NCBI GenBank assembly: GCA_014653985.1
Contig: JACWDT010000001.1
Location: forward strand, 124,001 to 188,000
Length of the DNA stretch: 64,000 nt
Direction: 5' to 3'
Source: Pelagibacterales bacterium SAG-MED22
Lineage (GTDB): Bacteria; Pseudomonadota; Alphaproteobacteria; Pelagibacterales; Pelagibacteraceae
Shown here: piece after piece, positions 32,417 to 42,879 of the stretch
How positions within the stretch are numbered: position 1 is the stretch's first letter
Layout of the letters: every line of letters begins with the position of its first letter
Notes under the pieces: generated by a model
What the model was told of the DNA's origin: nothing
The model's input: the letters and a program-made list of their open reading frames with translations, nothing else
The model's database searches: none
Translations under genes and position numbers: made by a program

Positions 32417-34501
32417 ATGGATATTAAAAAAACAGCTAATTTATTGCTTAATTTTGCTATAAAACGTCTAACAGAAATTTTTGGTCTATTTATTTTTTTG
32501 TCAGGCACTTTGCTGCTAATAGCATTAATTACATATTCGCCTGAAGACCCCAACTTTGTATTTCCTGATAACACAGAAATTAAAAATTTATTAGGCTTTC
32601 AAGGAAGCTTTATTTCAGATCTATTCTTTCAGTCGGTAGGCTTAATCTCTTATTTAATTTCTTTCTCTTTAATTTTAACTGGTATTAATATTGTTAGACT
32701 TAAAAAGTTTTTTCTAATTATTGAAAATATTTTTTTTACAACAATTTATTGCGTATCTGGGACACTTTTTTTTAGCTATTTTTATGCAGATGCTTTCTCA
32801 CTTTATATAAATGGAAATGGTGGTTTTGTTGGGAATTATTTTAATCAAACATTTTTAAATTCTTTGTTGCAAATCCATGAAACGACCTCATTTTATATTT
32901 TAATTTTTTTTACTTTATTATTATTTTTAATTAGTATCAATTTTAATCCGTTTAAATTTTATAAATCAATTTTAAAAATTTATTATTTCTTTTTTAGAAA
33001 AGAAGAAAAAAACTATACCGATAAAAGTGAAGTTATAAGTGAATATATTCCCCAAGATGAAATAAAGAATCTTATCCAAGAAGATCTTCCTTTTATAAAA
33101 GCAGAAAATAAAAATAATGAAAAAATAAAATTTAAACTTCCAAGTTTTGATTTATTAAAAGTTCCAACAAAAAAAGAAAGAGAAAATTCAAATCAAAATG
33201 AAACTCATAATTCAGAATTTTTAGAGAGAATTCTTTTAGATTTTGGAGTTAGCGGCAATATAAAAAAAGTAAGTCATGGACCAGTAGTGACTCTCAATGA
33301 ATTTGAACCAGCTGCAGGTGTTAAAGTCTCTAAAATTATAAATTTATCAGATGATATAGCAAGGAATACAAGCTCAGAGTCTGCAAGAATTGCAACTATA
33401 CCAGGAAGTAACACGATTGGAATAGAACTACCAAACAATGCAAGAGAGAATGTTTATCTAAGCGAAATATTGAACACAACAGACTTTAAGAAAAGAGAAA
33501 TAAAATTACCAATTGCTCTTGGAAAAAGTATATCAGGTAAGCCTATTGTTGGAGATTTATTTTCTATGCCTCACCTACTGATTGCTGGAACTACTGGATC
33601 TGGAAAATCAGTTTGTATTAATACAATTATTTTATCCCTTCTTTATCGACATACGCCAGATAAATGTAAATTTATTTTAATTGACCCAAAAATGCTTGAA
33701 CTTTCTACTTACGAGGGGATACCTCATTTATTATGTCCTGTAATAACAGAAGCCAAAAAAGCTGCATCTGTACTTGGTTGGGTGGTTAAAGAAATGGAAA
33801 GCAGATACAGGCTTATGACTAAAGAAGGTGTAAGAAATATAGATGGTTATAATGCTAAACATAAACTTCCAATGCCTTATATAGTTGTAGTGGTAGACGA
33901 AATGTCTGACTTAATGCTGGTAGCTGGTAAAGAAATTGAAAATTATATTCAAAAACTCTCTCAGATGGCAAGAGCAGCTGGTATTCATATTATTATGGCA
34001 ACGCAAAGACCAAGTGTTGATGTAATTACAGGAACTATAAAAGCAAATTTTCCAACAAGAATATCTTTTCAAGTTACATCAAAAATTGATAGTAGAACAA
34101 TCCTTGGAGAACAAGGAGCAGAACAGTTGCTGGGTAAAGGAGACATGCTTTATATGTCTTCAGCTAATCGAATAGTCAGAATTCATGCACCTTATGTTTC
34201 AGATAATGAAATAGAAAAAATTAACAATTTTTTAAGATCTCAAGCAGAACCAGATTATGTGGATGAAATATTAAATTTTGCAGATGAAAAAGAAATTGGG
34301 GACAGTGGTAATCAAAGTGATAAAGATGAACTTTACCAGCAAGCTTTAGAAATAATTAGATCGGAAGGTAAAGCCTCCACCTCTTTTTTACAGAGAAAAC
34401 TACAAATAGGATACAATAGAGCTGCAAGAATTATTGATATGATGGAAGCAGATGGAATAGTTAGTAAGGCAAATCATGTTGGTAAAAGAGATGTTCTTTA
34501 A
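32417..34501 (+). CDS. ftsK: DNA translocase FtsK
   Basis: Septum-located motor that clears chromosome termini and activates XerCD. The 694-residue protein has four N-terminal membrane helices (to about residue 185), a short linker, and the RecA-like motor with Walker A GTTGSGKSVCIN and Walker B VVVVDEMSDLML. The C-terminal gamma winged-helix domain reads FLQRKLQIGYNRAARIID. The linker is much shorter than in E. coli, as in other streamlined genomes. Ends with ATG-overlap to lolA. Confidence 0.97.
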   Translation: MDIKKTANLLLNFAIKRLTEIFGLFIFLSGTLLLIALITYSPEDPNFVFPDNTEIKNLLGFQGSFISDLFFQSVGLISYLISFSLILTGINIVRLKKFFLIIENIFFTTIYCVSGTLFFSYFYADAFSLYINGNGGFVGNYFNQTFLNSLLQIHETTSFYILIFFTLLLFLISINFNPFKFYKSILKIYYFFFRKEEKNYTDKSEVISEYIPQDEIKNLIQEDLPFIKAENKNNEKIKFKLPSFDLLKVPTKKERENSNQNETHNSEFLERILLDFGVSGNIKKVSHGPVVTLNEFEPAAGVKVSKIINLSDDIARNTSSESARIATIPGSNTIGIELPNNARENVYLSEILNTTDFKKREIKLPIALGKSISGKPIVGDLFSMPHLLIAGTTGSGKSVCINTIILSLLYRHTPDKCKFILIDPKMLELSTYEGIPHLLCPVITEAKKAASVLGWVVKEMESRYRLMTKEGVRNIDGYNAKHKLPMPYIVVVVDEMSDLMLVAGKEIENYIQKLSQMARAAGIHIIMATQRPSVDVITGTIKANFPTRISFQVTSKIDSRTILGEQGAEQLLGKGDMLYMSSANRIVRIHAPYVSDNEIEKINNFLRSQAEPDYVDEILNFADEKEIGDSGNQSDKDELYQQALEIIRSEGKASTSFLQRKLQIGYNRAARIIDMMEADGIVSKANHVGKRDVL

Positions 34502-35049
34502 TGATAAAATATATTGTTACATTTTTTTTTTTAGTTTTTATTACGAGTGGTAATGCAAGTAATAAAGAAAAAATTATTGAAAATTTAAAGAATACTGAAA
34601 ATCTTGATTTTAATTTCGAGCAGAATATAAATGGAAAAATTGAAAATGGAAATTGTACTATTCAATATCCAAAGAAAATATTTTGTGAATATGCTAAAAG
34701 TAATAACAAAATTTTAGTATCAAATGGTAAATCCTTAGTTGTTAAAACCATTACGAGTTATTATCGATATCCAATCAATAAAACTCCTCTTAATTTTATT
34801 CTAGATAAAGACTTCTTAATTAATAAAATTAATGTTTTAGAAGAAAGAATTGTTGATGGATCTTTGATCAATTATACAATTAAAGAGAATGATAGTGAAA
34901 TCAATGTTTTTTTTAACAAAGAAACTTACGATTTGATTGGATGGCAAAATACAGATGTATATCAAAATTTTAATATTACTTTTTTATCCTCAATTCGAAA
35001 AAACAGAATAATCCCAAAAAATATATTTAAACTCCCAATTCAAAATTAA
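34501..35049 (+). CDS. lolA: LolA-like outer-membrane lipoprotein carrier
   Basis: Periplasmic chaperone that carries lipoproteins from LolCDE to the outer membrane. The 182-residue protein has a signal peptide (about residues 1-19), then NLDFNFEQNINGKIENGNCTI and KNIFKLP at the C terminus, fitting the LolA fold, with a beta-rich core. Sequence identity to textbook LolA is low. Starts on the last base of ftsK (TAATG), and ftsK-lolA is a common pair, which supports the call. Confidence 0.85.
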   Translation: MIKYIVTFFFLVFITSGNASNKEKIIENLKNTENLDFNFEQNINGKIENGNCTIQYPKKIFCEYAKSNNKILVSNGKSLVVKTITSYYRYPINKTPLNFILDKDFLINKINVLEERIVDGSLINYTIKENDSEINVFFNKETYDLIGWQNTDVYQNFNITFLSSIRKNRIIPKNIFKLPIQN

Positions 35050-35549
35050 ATATTAATGATTTCAGTTTTAAATACTTTCATGCCTCTCATCATATAATTA
35101 TTTAAAGCATTCTTGTGATCTAAAGTACAAGTGTGAACCCAAACTCTACCGATTTTATTTTTAAAAGATATCTTAATTGCTTCTGATAATAAATATGATC
35201 CAAGTTTTTTATTATGATACTCCTCTAAAATACCTAAATAAGCTATTTCAACTTCTTTTTTTTCATGATGATAAATTAACTCGAAGAAACCAACTAAATC
35301 ATCTTTGCATTTTAAAACATAAGTATTAACATTTTCACTTGAAACATAATTTATCCACTGTTCTTCATTCCAAATTAACCTATCAACCCACTTGTGTTTA
35401 TTACCAATGTTTTTATAGAAAAATTTATTGAGCTGAAAGTTAATTGGATCTAACAATTTTAAAGAATAGTCTTTAGAAGGCTTAGATCCCTGATTTAGAT
35501 CTTTAAGAGAAGTTATTTCTAAGTAATTTCTTTTTACTTCTTGTGTCAC
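35046..35549 (-). CDS. GNAT-family N-acetyltransferase
   Basis: A 167-residue acetyltransferase. The acetyl-CoA-binding motif A is seen as VEIAYLGILEEYHNKKLGSY (about residues 99-118), followed by VWVHTCTLDHKNALNNYMMRG (motif B, read in two parts). The substrate is unknown; small molecules and protein N termini are both possible. It overlaps the HIT gene by four bases and lolA convergently by four bases. Confidence 0.85.
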   Translation of the reverse strand: MTQEVKRNYLEITSLKDLNQGSKPSKDYSLKLLDPINFQLNKFFYKNIGNKHKWVDRLIWNEEQWINYVSSENVNTYVLKCKDDLVGFFELIYHHEKKEVEIAYLGILEEYHNKKLGSYLLSEAIKISFKNKIGRVWVHTCTLDHKNALNNYMMRGMKVFKTEIINI

Positions 35550-35911
35550 TCAACCATTTTTCCAACTGTTTCACCTCCAAAAAGATGAAAATGTAAGTGT
35601 GGAACCTCTTGACCCCCGTGTTCATTGATATTGGCTAAAGCTCTATAGCCTTTGCCTACTTCTGTTGAAATACCTAACTTTTTCGCAACAATATTTATAC
35701 CTTTAAGCATACCTACCATCTCCTCCGGCGAAGCGTTTAAACTAAAATCATCTAAATCAATATATTTTCCTTTGGGAATTACTAAAGCATGAATTTTTTT
35801 TTGTGGATTAATATCATGGAATGATAAAACAAAATCATCCTCATAAATTTTTTTACAGGATATCTCCCCTCTCAAAATTTTTGCAAATATATTATTATTG
35901 TCATAAATCAT
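35546..35911 (-). CDS. HIT-family (HinT-like) nucleotide phosphoramidase
   Basis: A 121-residue histidine-triad protein. The catalytic HxHxHxx motif is VPHLHFHLFGG (about residues 103-113), with the N-terminal IFAKILRGEISCKKIYEDD pattern and FHDINPQKKIHALVIPK. Members hydrolyse AMP-lysine and similar phosphoramidates. Coupled by a four-base overlap to the downstream GNAT gene. Confidence 0.95.
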   Translation of the reverse strand: MIYDNNNIFAKILRGEISCKKIYEDDFVLSFHDINPQKKIHALVIPKGKYIDLDDFSLNASPEEMVGMLKGINIVAKKLGISTEVGKGYRALANINEHGGQEVPHLHFHLFGGETVGKMVE

Positions 35912-35928
35912 AGATGTATTTTTTTATT

Positions 35929-36717
35929 CTAACTTTGCTTTGATACTGTAAATTTAACTTTTTTATCATTATGATCTCTACCTAAACCTGTAACACCACC
36001 ATTTTTTGTCCACTTGAGAGTGCCTGCTGCTCCCATATTATTAGTACAGGCAATTTGCCAAGTTCCCTTTCCACCTTCTTGTAATGAATAAGTACCTTCA
36101 CAGTTTCCATCATTGTTAGGTAAATTTAATTTTATGTTTCCTTTATAATCTGCTTCATGAAAATTAACAGTACCAGCAATTAAAGACTCGTAACCATCCC
36201 AGCTTAAAGCAATAGAACGTTCTCCTTTAAGTTCATATTTCTTTGTTGTCTTTGGTATATTTTTCTTAATTTCAGTTTTTTTTGTCTCAATGATGCCAAC
36301 AAAACCAAGTTCTTTTAACTGTAGTTTAATTTCCTCAAAACTCTGCCTAGAATTTATTTTTGATATTTTACCTTTACCTGGATTAATATCGTTTTTCCAT
36401 TTTATATATCGACCTCTTGCAAATACTTTGCATTCTTTGTTATTACCAGCTCTTATCTCACACTGTTTAATATAGTTAACTTCGTCACCTGGATGGCAAC
36501 GAGATCCACCTGGACAATACCAATATATGGCAAAACTAGCATCTGTTGTTATGAGAAAAGCTGCCGGTTTATTCCCGGCTTTACCTTTTAAATATTCATG
36601 AAAATATTTTATAATATTGTCACTTAATTTAACTTCGCCCTCACCTATAGTTTTAGAAAAAGATTGAGGTATAAAAATTAAAAAAGTTAATACTAAAATT
36701 TTGAAGATAATTTTCAT
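35929..36717 (-). CDS. Secreted protein of unknown function
   Basis: A 262-residue exported protein with a signal peptide (about residues 1-21). The N-terminal part contains IYWYCPGGSRCHPGD and KQCEIRAGNNKECKVFARGRYIKW, with four Cys likely in two disulfides. The C-terminal 85 residues look like a beta-rich domain (GTYSLQEGGKGTWQIACTN, then GLGRDHNDKKVKF). I do not recognise the family with certainty. The 150-bp gap upstream contains a TGAGAA/TTCTCA hairpin at 36720-36733 in its leader. Confidence 0.62.
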   Translation of the reverse strand: MKIIFKILVLTFLIFIPQSFSKTIGEGEVKLSDNIIKYFHEYLKGKAGNKPAAFLITTDASFAIYWYCPGGSRCHPGDEVNYIKQCEIRAGNNKECKVFARGRYIKWKNDINPGKGKISKINSRQSFEEIKLQLKELGFVGIIETKKTEIKKNIPKTTKKYELKGERSIALSWDGYESLIAGTVNFHEADYKGNIKLNLPNNDGNCEGTYSLQEGGKGTWQIACTNNMGAAGTLKWTKNGGVTGLGRDHNDKKVKFTVSKQS

Positions 36718-36870
36718 TATGAGAATTTTCTCACTCTAAAATGTTTAAGTCAAGACTATTAGAAGGTACTTTTCTAAGCTTATTCTACTAAAATCAAATC
36801 TCCTAATCAGGTGAAAAATGACAGAATAACAGTCATACTAAAATACTAATGATAGAAAAAATAAGTGTAA

Positions 36871-37143
36871 TTATTTTTTTCTTTTATTCAGTTCTTCCAT
36901 CACCTCTTCAATTTTTATTCCACTTTTTTCAAGATACATAATTAAGTGATAAAGAACATCTGCAGCTTCGTGATTTTTATTAGTGTCTTGTTCAACAGCT
37001 TCTATTAACTCATTAATTTCTTCTATAACTTTTTCTTTTGCTAATGATTTATCTTCTAATAACTTATTAGTGTATGAGTCTACAATAGGATTACTTTTTC
37101 GTTCTCTTGCAAGGGTTACGAGATCTTCTAAAATTTTTAACAT
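36871..37143 (-). CDS. hisE: Phosphoribosyl-ATP diphosphatase HisE
   Basis: Second step of histidine synthesis, removing pyrophosphate from phosphoribosyl-ATP. I start it at the ATG at 37143, one base after the hisF stop; the reading frame is open further upstream but that part lies inside hisF. The 90-residue MazG-like helical protein has KVIEEINELIEAV and HEAADVLYHLIMYLEKSG, the metal-binding acidic helices. It ends the hisB-H-A-F-E series. Confidence 0.92.
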   Translation of the reverse strand: MLKILEDLVTLARERKSNPIVDSYTNKLLEDKSLAKEKVIEEINELIEAVEQDTNKNHEAADVLYHLIMYLEKSGIKIEEVMEELNKRKK

Positions 37144-37144
37144 A

Positions 37145-37897
37145 TTAAATCCTAACAGGTATATCTTTAGAGGCCAAATAATGCTTGGCTTCATTTACTG
37201 AATAAGAACCGTAGTGAAATATAGATGCCGCTAAAACGGCACTAGCACCTGATTTTATCCCATCTACTAAATGATCTAATGTTCCAACTCCTCCAGATGC
37301 AATAACTGGAATATTAACACTAGATGATATCTTTTGCATAAGCTCAATATCATATCCAGACTGAGTTCCATCTTTATCCATAGAGGTAACTAATAGCTCT
37401 CCAGCCCCACACTTCTCCATTTTAGAGGCAAATTTCAGTACATTTATCCCTGTTGGATTTCTTCCGCCATGAGTAAAAATTTCCCATCCACCGTCATTTC
37501 TTTTTGCATCAATTGCAACCACAATGCATTGAGATCCAAACTTTCTAGAACTATCTTCAACTACTTTTGAATTTTGAACTGCAGCAGTGTTGATTGAAAC
37601 TTTATCTGCACCACAATTAAGTAGTTTGTTTATATCTTCAACACTTCTAACTCCACCACCAACCGTTAATGGAACAAAACAATTCTTAGAAGTTTTATCT
37701 ACAACACTATAAATAGTATCTCTATTCTCGTTAGAAGCAGTAATATCTAAAAAACAAATTTCATCTGCCCCACCGTCTGAATAAATTTTCGCTTGCTCAA
37801 CAGGGTCTCCAGCATCCTTTAAATCGACAAAGTTAATTCCTTTTACAACTCTTCCATTTTTAACATCTAAGCATGGTATTATTCTATTTTTAAGCAT
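37145..37897 (-). CDS. hisF: Imidazole glycerol phosphate synthase cyclase subunit HisF
   Basis: Forms imidazole glycerol phosphate and AICAR with ammonia from HisH. The 250-residue half-barrel repeat protein has [34 protein letters not shown] (phosphate site), [11 protein letters not shown] with catalytic Asp, [13 protein letters not shown] (second catalytic Asp) and [19 protein letters not shown] made here can feed PurH. Overlaps hisA by eight bases. Confidence 0.98.
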   Translation of the reverse strand: MLKNRIIPCLDVKNGRVVKGINFVDLKDAGDPVEQAKIYSDGGADEICFLDITASNENRDTIYSVVDKTSKNCFVPLTVGGGVRSVEDINKLLNCGADKVSINTAAVQNSKVVEDSSRKFGSQCIVVAIDAKRNDGGWEIFTHGGRNPTGINVLKFASKMEKCGAGELLVTSMDKDGTQSGYDIELMQKISSSVNIPVIASGGVGTLDHLVDGIKSGASAVLAASIFHYGSYSVNEAKHYLASKDIPVRI

Positions 37898-38615
37898 CTA
37901 GCTCCTTTACTAATTCATCTAAATTAATATCACCATCGTATATGGATTTACCTACTATAATACCTTCAATATTTTTATTATTTAATTCTTTAGCTTTTTT
38001 AATGTCATCAATTGAAGAAACCCCACCAGATATAATAACTGCACAGTTAGAAATATCAGCAATTTTAGAAGTTTCCTCGAAATTTGGACCCTGCTTCATT
38101 CCATCCTGATTAATATCAGTATAAATTAATCTACTAGCACCAAAATCATTTATTTCTTTTAAAAAATTTAAAGTTAATTGATTAGAATTTTCTTTCCAGC
38201 CTGATACAGATAAATATCCATTTTTTGCATCTAAACCTAGAGCAATTTGATTTGGAAATTTTTGACAAGCTTCTTTCAAAAAGTTTTTATCTTTAATGGC
38301 TGCACTTCCTAAAATTACTTTTTCAACACCAGCGTCAATATATTTTTTAATACTTTCAATGCTTCTAACTCCACCCCCCACTTCAATTTTTAAGTCAAAA
38401 TTCTTAACTATTTCTTGGATAATATCTAAATTTACCGTCTCACCAGTCAAAGCGCCGTCTAAGTCCACTAAGTGTAAATTTTTAAATCCATGATCTTTAT
38501 ATTTTCTAGCCTGTTCCACTGGAGATATCTCATATTCAGTTATGTTATCAAAGTTTCCTTTAACTAACCTTACACATTTTTTATCTTTTATGTCTATTGC
38601 AGGAAATATTTTCAT
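37890..38615 (-). CDS. hisA: ProFAR isomerase HisA
   Basis: The 241-residue TIM-barrel isomerase carries [17 protein letters not shown] at the N terminus with the catalytic Asp, [35 protein letters not shown] and [16 protein letters not shown] with the second catalytic Asp. It abuts hisH with no gap and overlaps hisF, so all are one transcript. Confidence 0.97.
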   Translation of the reverse strand: MKIFPAIDIKDKKCVRLVKGNFDNITEYEISPVEQARKYKDHGFKNLHLVDLDGALTGETVNLDIIQEIVKNFDLKIEVGGGVRSIESIKKYIDAGVEKVILGSAAIKDKNFLKEACQKFPNQIALGLDAKNGYLSVSGWKENSNQLTLNFLKEINDFGASRLIYTDINQDGMKQGPNFEETSKIADISNCAVIISGGVSSIDDIKKAKELNNKNIEGIIVGKSIYDGDINLDELVKELDA

Positions 38616-39242
38616 TTATAAATTTATAAAGTTATCAATTATTTTAAGTCCAGCTTTATCACTTTTCTCTGGGTGAAATTGAGTTCCAAAAATATTTTCT
38701 TTTTCAATAGAACAAACAATATTTGATGAGTAGTCCGTAATTGCTGACACTACGCTTTTATCATTTGGAACAAGTTCGTAGCTGTGCACAAAGTACATGT
38801 GAGAATTATTTTCTATATCTTTAAAAATTTTGCTATCCTTAACAATATTTAATTCGTTCCAGCCAATATGAGGAAGTTTGAACTTTCCATTTTGGTTATC
38901 AATTTTAGATACTTTGCCTGATATCCACCCTAGACCCTTAGTTTCTATTTCTTCATAGCCAACATCAGCAAACATCTGTAACCCAACACAAATTCCAAGC
39001 AGAGGTTTTTTATTATTTATAGCAAATTCGTTTAAGGTATCCACCAAACCAGCGATATTATTGAGTGCATCAACACAACTTTTAAACGAACCCTGTCCTG
39101 GCAAAACAACTTTATCACTAGATTTTATTTTATCTAAATCTGATGTTACCTCAATATTTACTTTGTCTTTAGCAACTTCCTTAAAAGAATTTATGACCGA
39201 ACTTATATTGCCCGAATTATAATCAACAATTGTGACATTCAT
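38616..39242 (-). CDS. hisH: Imidazole glycerol phosphate synthase glutaminase subunit HisH
   Basis: Class I glutamine amidotransferase partner of HisF, 208 residues. The oxyanion strand is VVLPGQGSFKSC, the nucleophile Cys is in LLGICVGLQMF (about residues 81-91), and the His/Glu pair is in FGTQFHPEKSDKAGLKII. Positioned between hisB and hisA as in many Alphaproteobacteria. Confidence 0.97.
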   Translation of the reverse strand: MNVTIVDYNSGNISSVINSFKEVAKDKVNIEVTSDLDKIKSSDKVVLPGQGSFKSCVDALNNIAGLVDTLNEFAINNKKPLLGICVGLQMFADVGYEEIETKGLGWISGKVSKIDNQNGKFKLPHIGWNELNIVKDSKIFKDIENNSHMYFVHSYELVPNDKSVVSAITDYSSNIVCSIEKENIFGTQFHPEKSDKAGLKIIDNFINL

Positions 39243-39247
39243 TAAAC

Positions 39248-39838
39248 TTATAATGACCCTTTAGTTGATGGAATACTTTTTTTACTTCTAGGATCCATCT
39301 CTAAGGCATCTCTTAAAGATCTCGCTAAACCCTTATAGCAAGACTCAATAATGTGGTGACTATTGTCACCATAAATATTTTCAACGTGTAATGTGACTCC
39401 AGCAGATTGAGAAAAGGCTTGAAACCATTCTTTAAATAGTTCGGTATCCATCTCCCCAAGTTTTTCTACTTTTAATTTTACTTTCCAGATTAAGTAAGGT
39501 CTGTTTGAAACATCGATTGCAACTCTAGTTAAAGTTTCATCCATTGGAATAAGTCTGTGAGCATAACGTTTAATCCCAACAAATTTTTTAGCAGCTTTTT
39601 TTAAAGCTTCACCAATTGCAATACCAGTATCTTCGGTTGTGTGGTGAAGATCTATATGTGTATCTCCTTTAGCTTTAACTTTTAAATCAATTAGGGAATG
39701 CTTTGATAATTGTTCCAACATATGATCTAAAAAACCTATGCCGGTGTCAATTTGATATTTTCCTTTACCATCAATATTCACTTCAACACTGATACTAGTT
39801 TCTTTTGTTTTTCGAGATACTTTTCCTTTTCTAGCCAT
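39248..39838 (-). CDS. hisB: Imidazoleglycerol-phosphate dehydratase HisB
   Basis: Monofunctional IGP dehydratase, 196 residues, without the phosphatase domain of enterobacterial HisB. Mn-binding motifs are [39 protein letters not shown] and [19 protein letters not shown]. It heads the his operon here and is divergent from hslV across an 88-bp gap. Confidence 0.97.
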   Translation of the reverse strand: MARKGKVSRKTKETSISVEVNIDGKGKYQIDTGIGFLDHMLEQLSKHSLIDLKVKAKGDTHIDLHHTTEDTGIAIGEALKKAAKKFVGIKRYAHRLIPMDETLTRVAIDVSNRPYLIWKVKLKVEKLGEMDTELFKEWFQAFSQSAGVTLHVENIYGDNSHHIIESCYKGLARSLRDALEMDPRSKKSIPSTKGSL

Positions 39839-39926
39839 ATGTTTTAGAGGTATACATACATAATTACACTATATCAACGTTAGTATGACTACTTGAAGTA
39901 TCAAAATTAGTTACCATTTATTAATC

Positions 39927-40442
39927 ATGACAACAATTGTATTAGTTAGAAAAAATAATGAAGTCGTAGTTGCTGGTGATGGTCAAGTTAGTATGGGAAA
40001 TACTGTTGTTAAAAGCACTGCTTCGAAAGTTAGAAAAATTGAAAAAAGAGATGTGGTTGCTGGATTTGCAGGTTCAACTGCCGATGCTTTGACTTTATTT
40101 GAAAGATTAGAAGCAAAAATAGAGAAACACGCAGGTAATTTATCAAGAGCTGCTGTTGAATTAGCAAAAGATTGGCGAACAGATAAATATTTGAGAAGAT
40201 TAGAGGCACTAATGGCTATTGGAGATAAAGAAAATAGTTATATAATTTCTGGAACAGGTGATGTTTTAGAGCCTGAAGGAGATGTAATTGGTATTGGCTC
40301 TGGTGGAAATTATGCTTTAGCTGCTGGTAAAGTATTAATAGATACAGATATGTCCGCAGAAGAAGTTGCAAAAAAAGCCATTAAAGTTGCATCAGAAATT
40401 TGTGTATTCACAAATGATAATATTAAAGTTCATAAAATATAA
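39927..40442 (+). CDS. hslV: HslV peptidase subunit of the HslUV protease
   Basis: A proteasome-beta-like threonine peptidase, 171 residues. After removal of Met, Thr-2 of [20 protein letters not shown] is the nucleophile. Further motifs are [19 protein letters not shown] and [16 protein letters not shown]. It forms the core of the HslUV complex and overlaps hslU by one base (TAATG). Confidence 0.98.
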   Translation: MTTIVLVRKNNEVVVAGDGQVSMGNTVVKSTASKVRKIEKRDVVAGFAGSTADALTLFERLEAKIEKHAGNLSRAAVELAKDWRTDKYLRRLEALMAIGDKENSYIISGTGDVLEPEGDVIGIGSGGNYALAAGKVLIDTDMSAEEVAKKAIKVASEICVFTNDNIKVHKI

Positions 40443-41812
40443 TGGAAAATTCAAACGTAACCCCCTTGGTACCAAAAGATAAAGTAGAAAAAGAAGAAGC
40501 ATCTTTAGTAAGCTCTCTTTCCCCAAGAGAAATTGTTTCAGAATTAGATCGATTTGTAGTTGGTCAAAATAAAGCAAAAAAAGCAGTTGCAGTTGCATTG
40601 AGAAATCGATGGCGGAGACAAGCGCTTAAAGGTGAAATGAAAAATGAAGTTTTACCAAAAAATATATTAATGATTGGGCCAACAGGAGTTGGAAAAACTG
40701 AAATTTCAAGAAGACTTTCTAAATTAGCTGAAGCTCCTTTTGTCAAAGTTGAGGCAACTAGGTTTACTGAGGTTGGTTATGTTGGTAGAGATGTAGAGCA
40801 AATAGTAAGAGATTTAATTGAAATTGCTATAGCGATGGAGAAAGTTAAAAAGCGAAAAGAAGTTTTTGCTCAAGCTCAAAAAGCAGCAGAGGATAAAGTC
40901 TTAGACGCTTTAGTAGGTAAAAAAGCAAGCCTTGCAACAAGAGAAAGTTTTAGGAAAAGATTAAGAAACGGTGATTTGGACGATAATGAAATAGAAATTT
41001 CTGTTAGTGATAGTGGATCTGGAGCATCATTTGAAATTCCTGGTATGCCAGGTGCAAATGTTGGAATGATCAATATTGGTGAAATGATTGGCAAATCCAT
41101 GGGTAACAAAGAAAAGAAAAAGAAGATGAGTGTAAAAGAGTCTCACGAAATTTTAATCAATGACGAATCTGATAAATTAATCGAACAAGATAAAATTGTA
41201 AAAGCTGCAAAACTTTCAACTGAAAATAACGGAATTGTTTTTTTAGATGAAATAGATAAAATTTCTGCAAGAACTGACAGGGTTGGTGGTGATGTATCTC
41301 GTGAAGGTGTTCAAAGAGATTTATTGCCTTTGATTGAAGGAACAACAGTAAATACCAAACATGGTCCAATTAAAACAGATCATATTTTATTTATTGCATC
41401 AGGTGCTTTTCAGTTAGCTAAGCCATCAGATCTTCTACCTGAACTTCAAGGAAGACTGCCTATTAGAGTTGAGTTGGAAGCATTAACTAGTGAAGATTTT
41501 AAAAGAATTTTAAGAGAGCCTGATTTTAGTTTAATAAAGCAATACGTTGCCTTGTTAAAGACTGAGAATGTTGATCTTGAGTTTTCAGATGATGGTATCG
41601 ATACAATTGCAAATATTGCTTCAGAAGTAAATGCGACTGTAGAAAATATAGGCGCAAGAAGATTACATACAATAATTGAAAAAATTTTGGATGAGATAAG
41701 TTTTACTGCAACTGATCGTGCTGGTGAAAAAATTGTTATTAATAAAGATTATATTAATAAGAACTTGGATAATTTAGTTAAAGATACTGATCTTTCAAAA
41801 TTTATTCTATAG
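40442..41812 (+). CDS. hslU: HslU ATPase subunit of the HslUV protease
   Basis: AAA+ unfoldase, 456 residues. [20 protein letters not shown] precedes Walker [16 protein letters not shown] (about residues 77-91). The [14 protein letters not shown] pore loop, an intermediate domain with lysine-rich segment, Walker [11 protein letters not shown], the sensor region [15 protein letters not shown], and the C-terminal DLSKFIL that docks on HslV all follow. Ends in 11-base convergent overlap with the Smr gene. Confidence 0.98.
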   Translation: MENSNVTPLVPKDKVEKEEASLVSSLSPREIVSELDRFVVGQNKAKKAVAVALRNRWRRQALKGEMKNEVLPKNILMIGPTGVGKTEISRRLSKLAEAPFVKVEATRFTEVGYVGRDVEQIVRDLIEIAIAMEKVKKRKEVFAQAQKAAEDKVLDALVGKKASLATRESFRKRLRNGDLDDNEIEISVSDSGSGASFEIPGMPGANVGMINIGEMIGKSMGNKEKKKKMSVKESHEILINDESDKLIEQDKIVKAAKLSTENNGIVFLDEIDKISARTDRVGGDVSREGVQRDLLPLIEGTTVNTKHGPIKTDHILFIASGAFQLAKPSDLLPELQGRLPIRVELEALTSEDFKRILREPDFSLIKQYVALLKTENVDLEFSDDGIDTIANIASEVNATVENIGARRLHTIIEKILDEISFTATDRAGEKIVINKDYINKNLDNLVKDTDLSKFIL

Positions 41813-42224
41813 ATCTATTTTTTTTTAAAAAGATATAAAAAGCGCCACTTCCACCATCTTCAATACTTGCATCTTTGATCTCATTGATAATGTTCATTAA
41901 ACTCTTGTTACTTTCAATAAATTCGGGAACTGAATATTTCAATATGCTTAAATTTTTAGACACATAAGGATCCTTTTCGTTTTGTGAATGAAGTCCTTTA
42001 CCAGTAACCACAATCAACTTATTTATTTTTTCACTAAAAGATTGATATATAAATTCTTCGATAGTTTTATTCGCTTCCTCAAGCGTATACCCATGAAGAT
42101 CAATTGATTTTACTTTAAAAAGTTTTTCCTTTGATAACTTTAAATCTTTGTTTGGGAGTTGTTCATCACTAGAAATAAAGTTTTCCCAGTCTTTTTTATT
42201 TTTTTCTGAAATATCGTTACTCAA
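41802..42224 (-). CDS. Smr-domain protein
   Basis: A 140-residue protein with a C-terminal Smr domain: [20 protein letters not shown] (the LDxHG motif, about residues 38-57) and [16 protein letters not shown]. Smr domains act as nucleic-acid endonucleases, recently linked to cleavage of RNA on stalled ribosomes. It starts directly next to the Tim44-like stop. Confidence 0.9.
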   Translation of the reverse strand: MSNDISEKNKKDWENFISSDEQLPNKDLKLSKEKLFKVKSIDLHGYTLEEANKTIEEFIYQSFSEKINKLIVVTGKGLHSQNEKDPYVSKNLSILKYSVPEFIESNKSLMNIINEIKDASIEDGGSGAFYIFLKKNRSIE

Positions 42225-42821
42225 TTAGGTTAAAGTATTTACCAGCTGCCAGTTAGGATTTACAGAAGTTGTATCCCTTGAAAATACCCAGGTATCATAA
42301 ATTTTTTTTATTTTTTCTGGGTCTCCAGAAACAATTTTTTTTTCTTTATCTCTAATACAAGTTATTACTTCAGCAATAAAATCAACTGTAACATTTAAAA
42401 TGTTACCAATTTTTTTATGTTCTTTGATTTCTGCTGAGTTAATACCTATAAAAGTAATCTCAGCAAAATGACCTCTTGAACTTCTTTCCTTAAGGGCGTC
42501 ATTAAATTGGGAATATATCTGTCCATTTAACAAAGATCTGCTTGTTGTAATTTTATTATCGTTATCACTAAAGTCAGTAATTATTGTTTCATATGCAATT
42601 TTAGCACCTTTTAAAAATTCTTCTTGAGCAGCAGTGTCGAAAATTTCATTTGATTTTCTTGGTTGATCAACATTAATATTTTTTAGCACCTCTTTAAATT
42701 GGGCTGGAGTTTTTCCGTCAAAACCTGTTCTTTTACCAAGAATTCCTCTTAGTCTTAGAAAAATAAATCCCGCTATCATTGCTAGCAGAATGATGTCGAT
42801 GTACTCGAAACTATAATTCAT
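42225..42821 (-). CDS. Tim44/TimA-family protein
   Basis: A 198-residue protein with a single N-terminal membrane helix (about residues 8-24) and a Tim44-like C-terminal domain: QEEFLKGAKIAYETIITDF and FAEITFIGINSAEI, ending VSRDTTSVNPNWQLV-like (here VFSRDTTSVNPNWQLV). Bacterial homologues of mitochondrial Tim44 are membrane-associated and of uncertain role. It is divergent from fxsA-secB near the origin, the usual alphaproteobacterial neighbourhood. Confidence 0.9.
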   Translation of the reverse strand: MNYSFEYIDIILLAMIAGFIFLRLRGILGKRTGFDGKTPAQFKEVLKNINVDQPRKSNEIFDTAAQEEFLKGAKIAYETIITDFSDNDNKITTSRSLLNGQIYSQFNDALKERSSRGHFAEITFIGINSAEIKEHKKIGNILNVTVDFIAEVITCIRDKEKKIVSGDPEKIKKIYDTWVFSRDTTSVNPNWQLVNTLT

Positions 42822-42879
42822 CTGATGATAGTAATTACTCTATTGATTAATTTCAACCAGCAATTTAGATTAAGGACAA

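Noticed and set aside
36829-36847. ATGAC/GTCAT hairpin after hisE considered as his operon terminator
   Set aside because: The five-base stem is too weak and the T-run on the minus strand is short; not listed as a feature.
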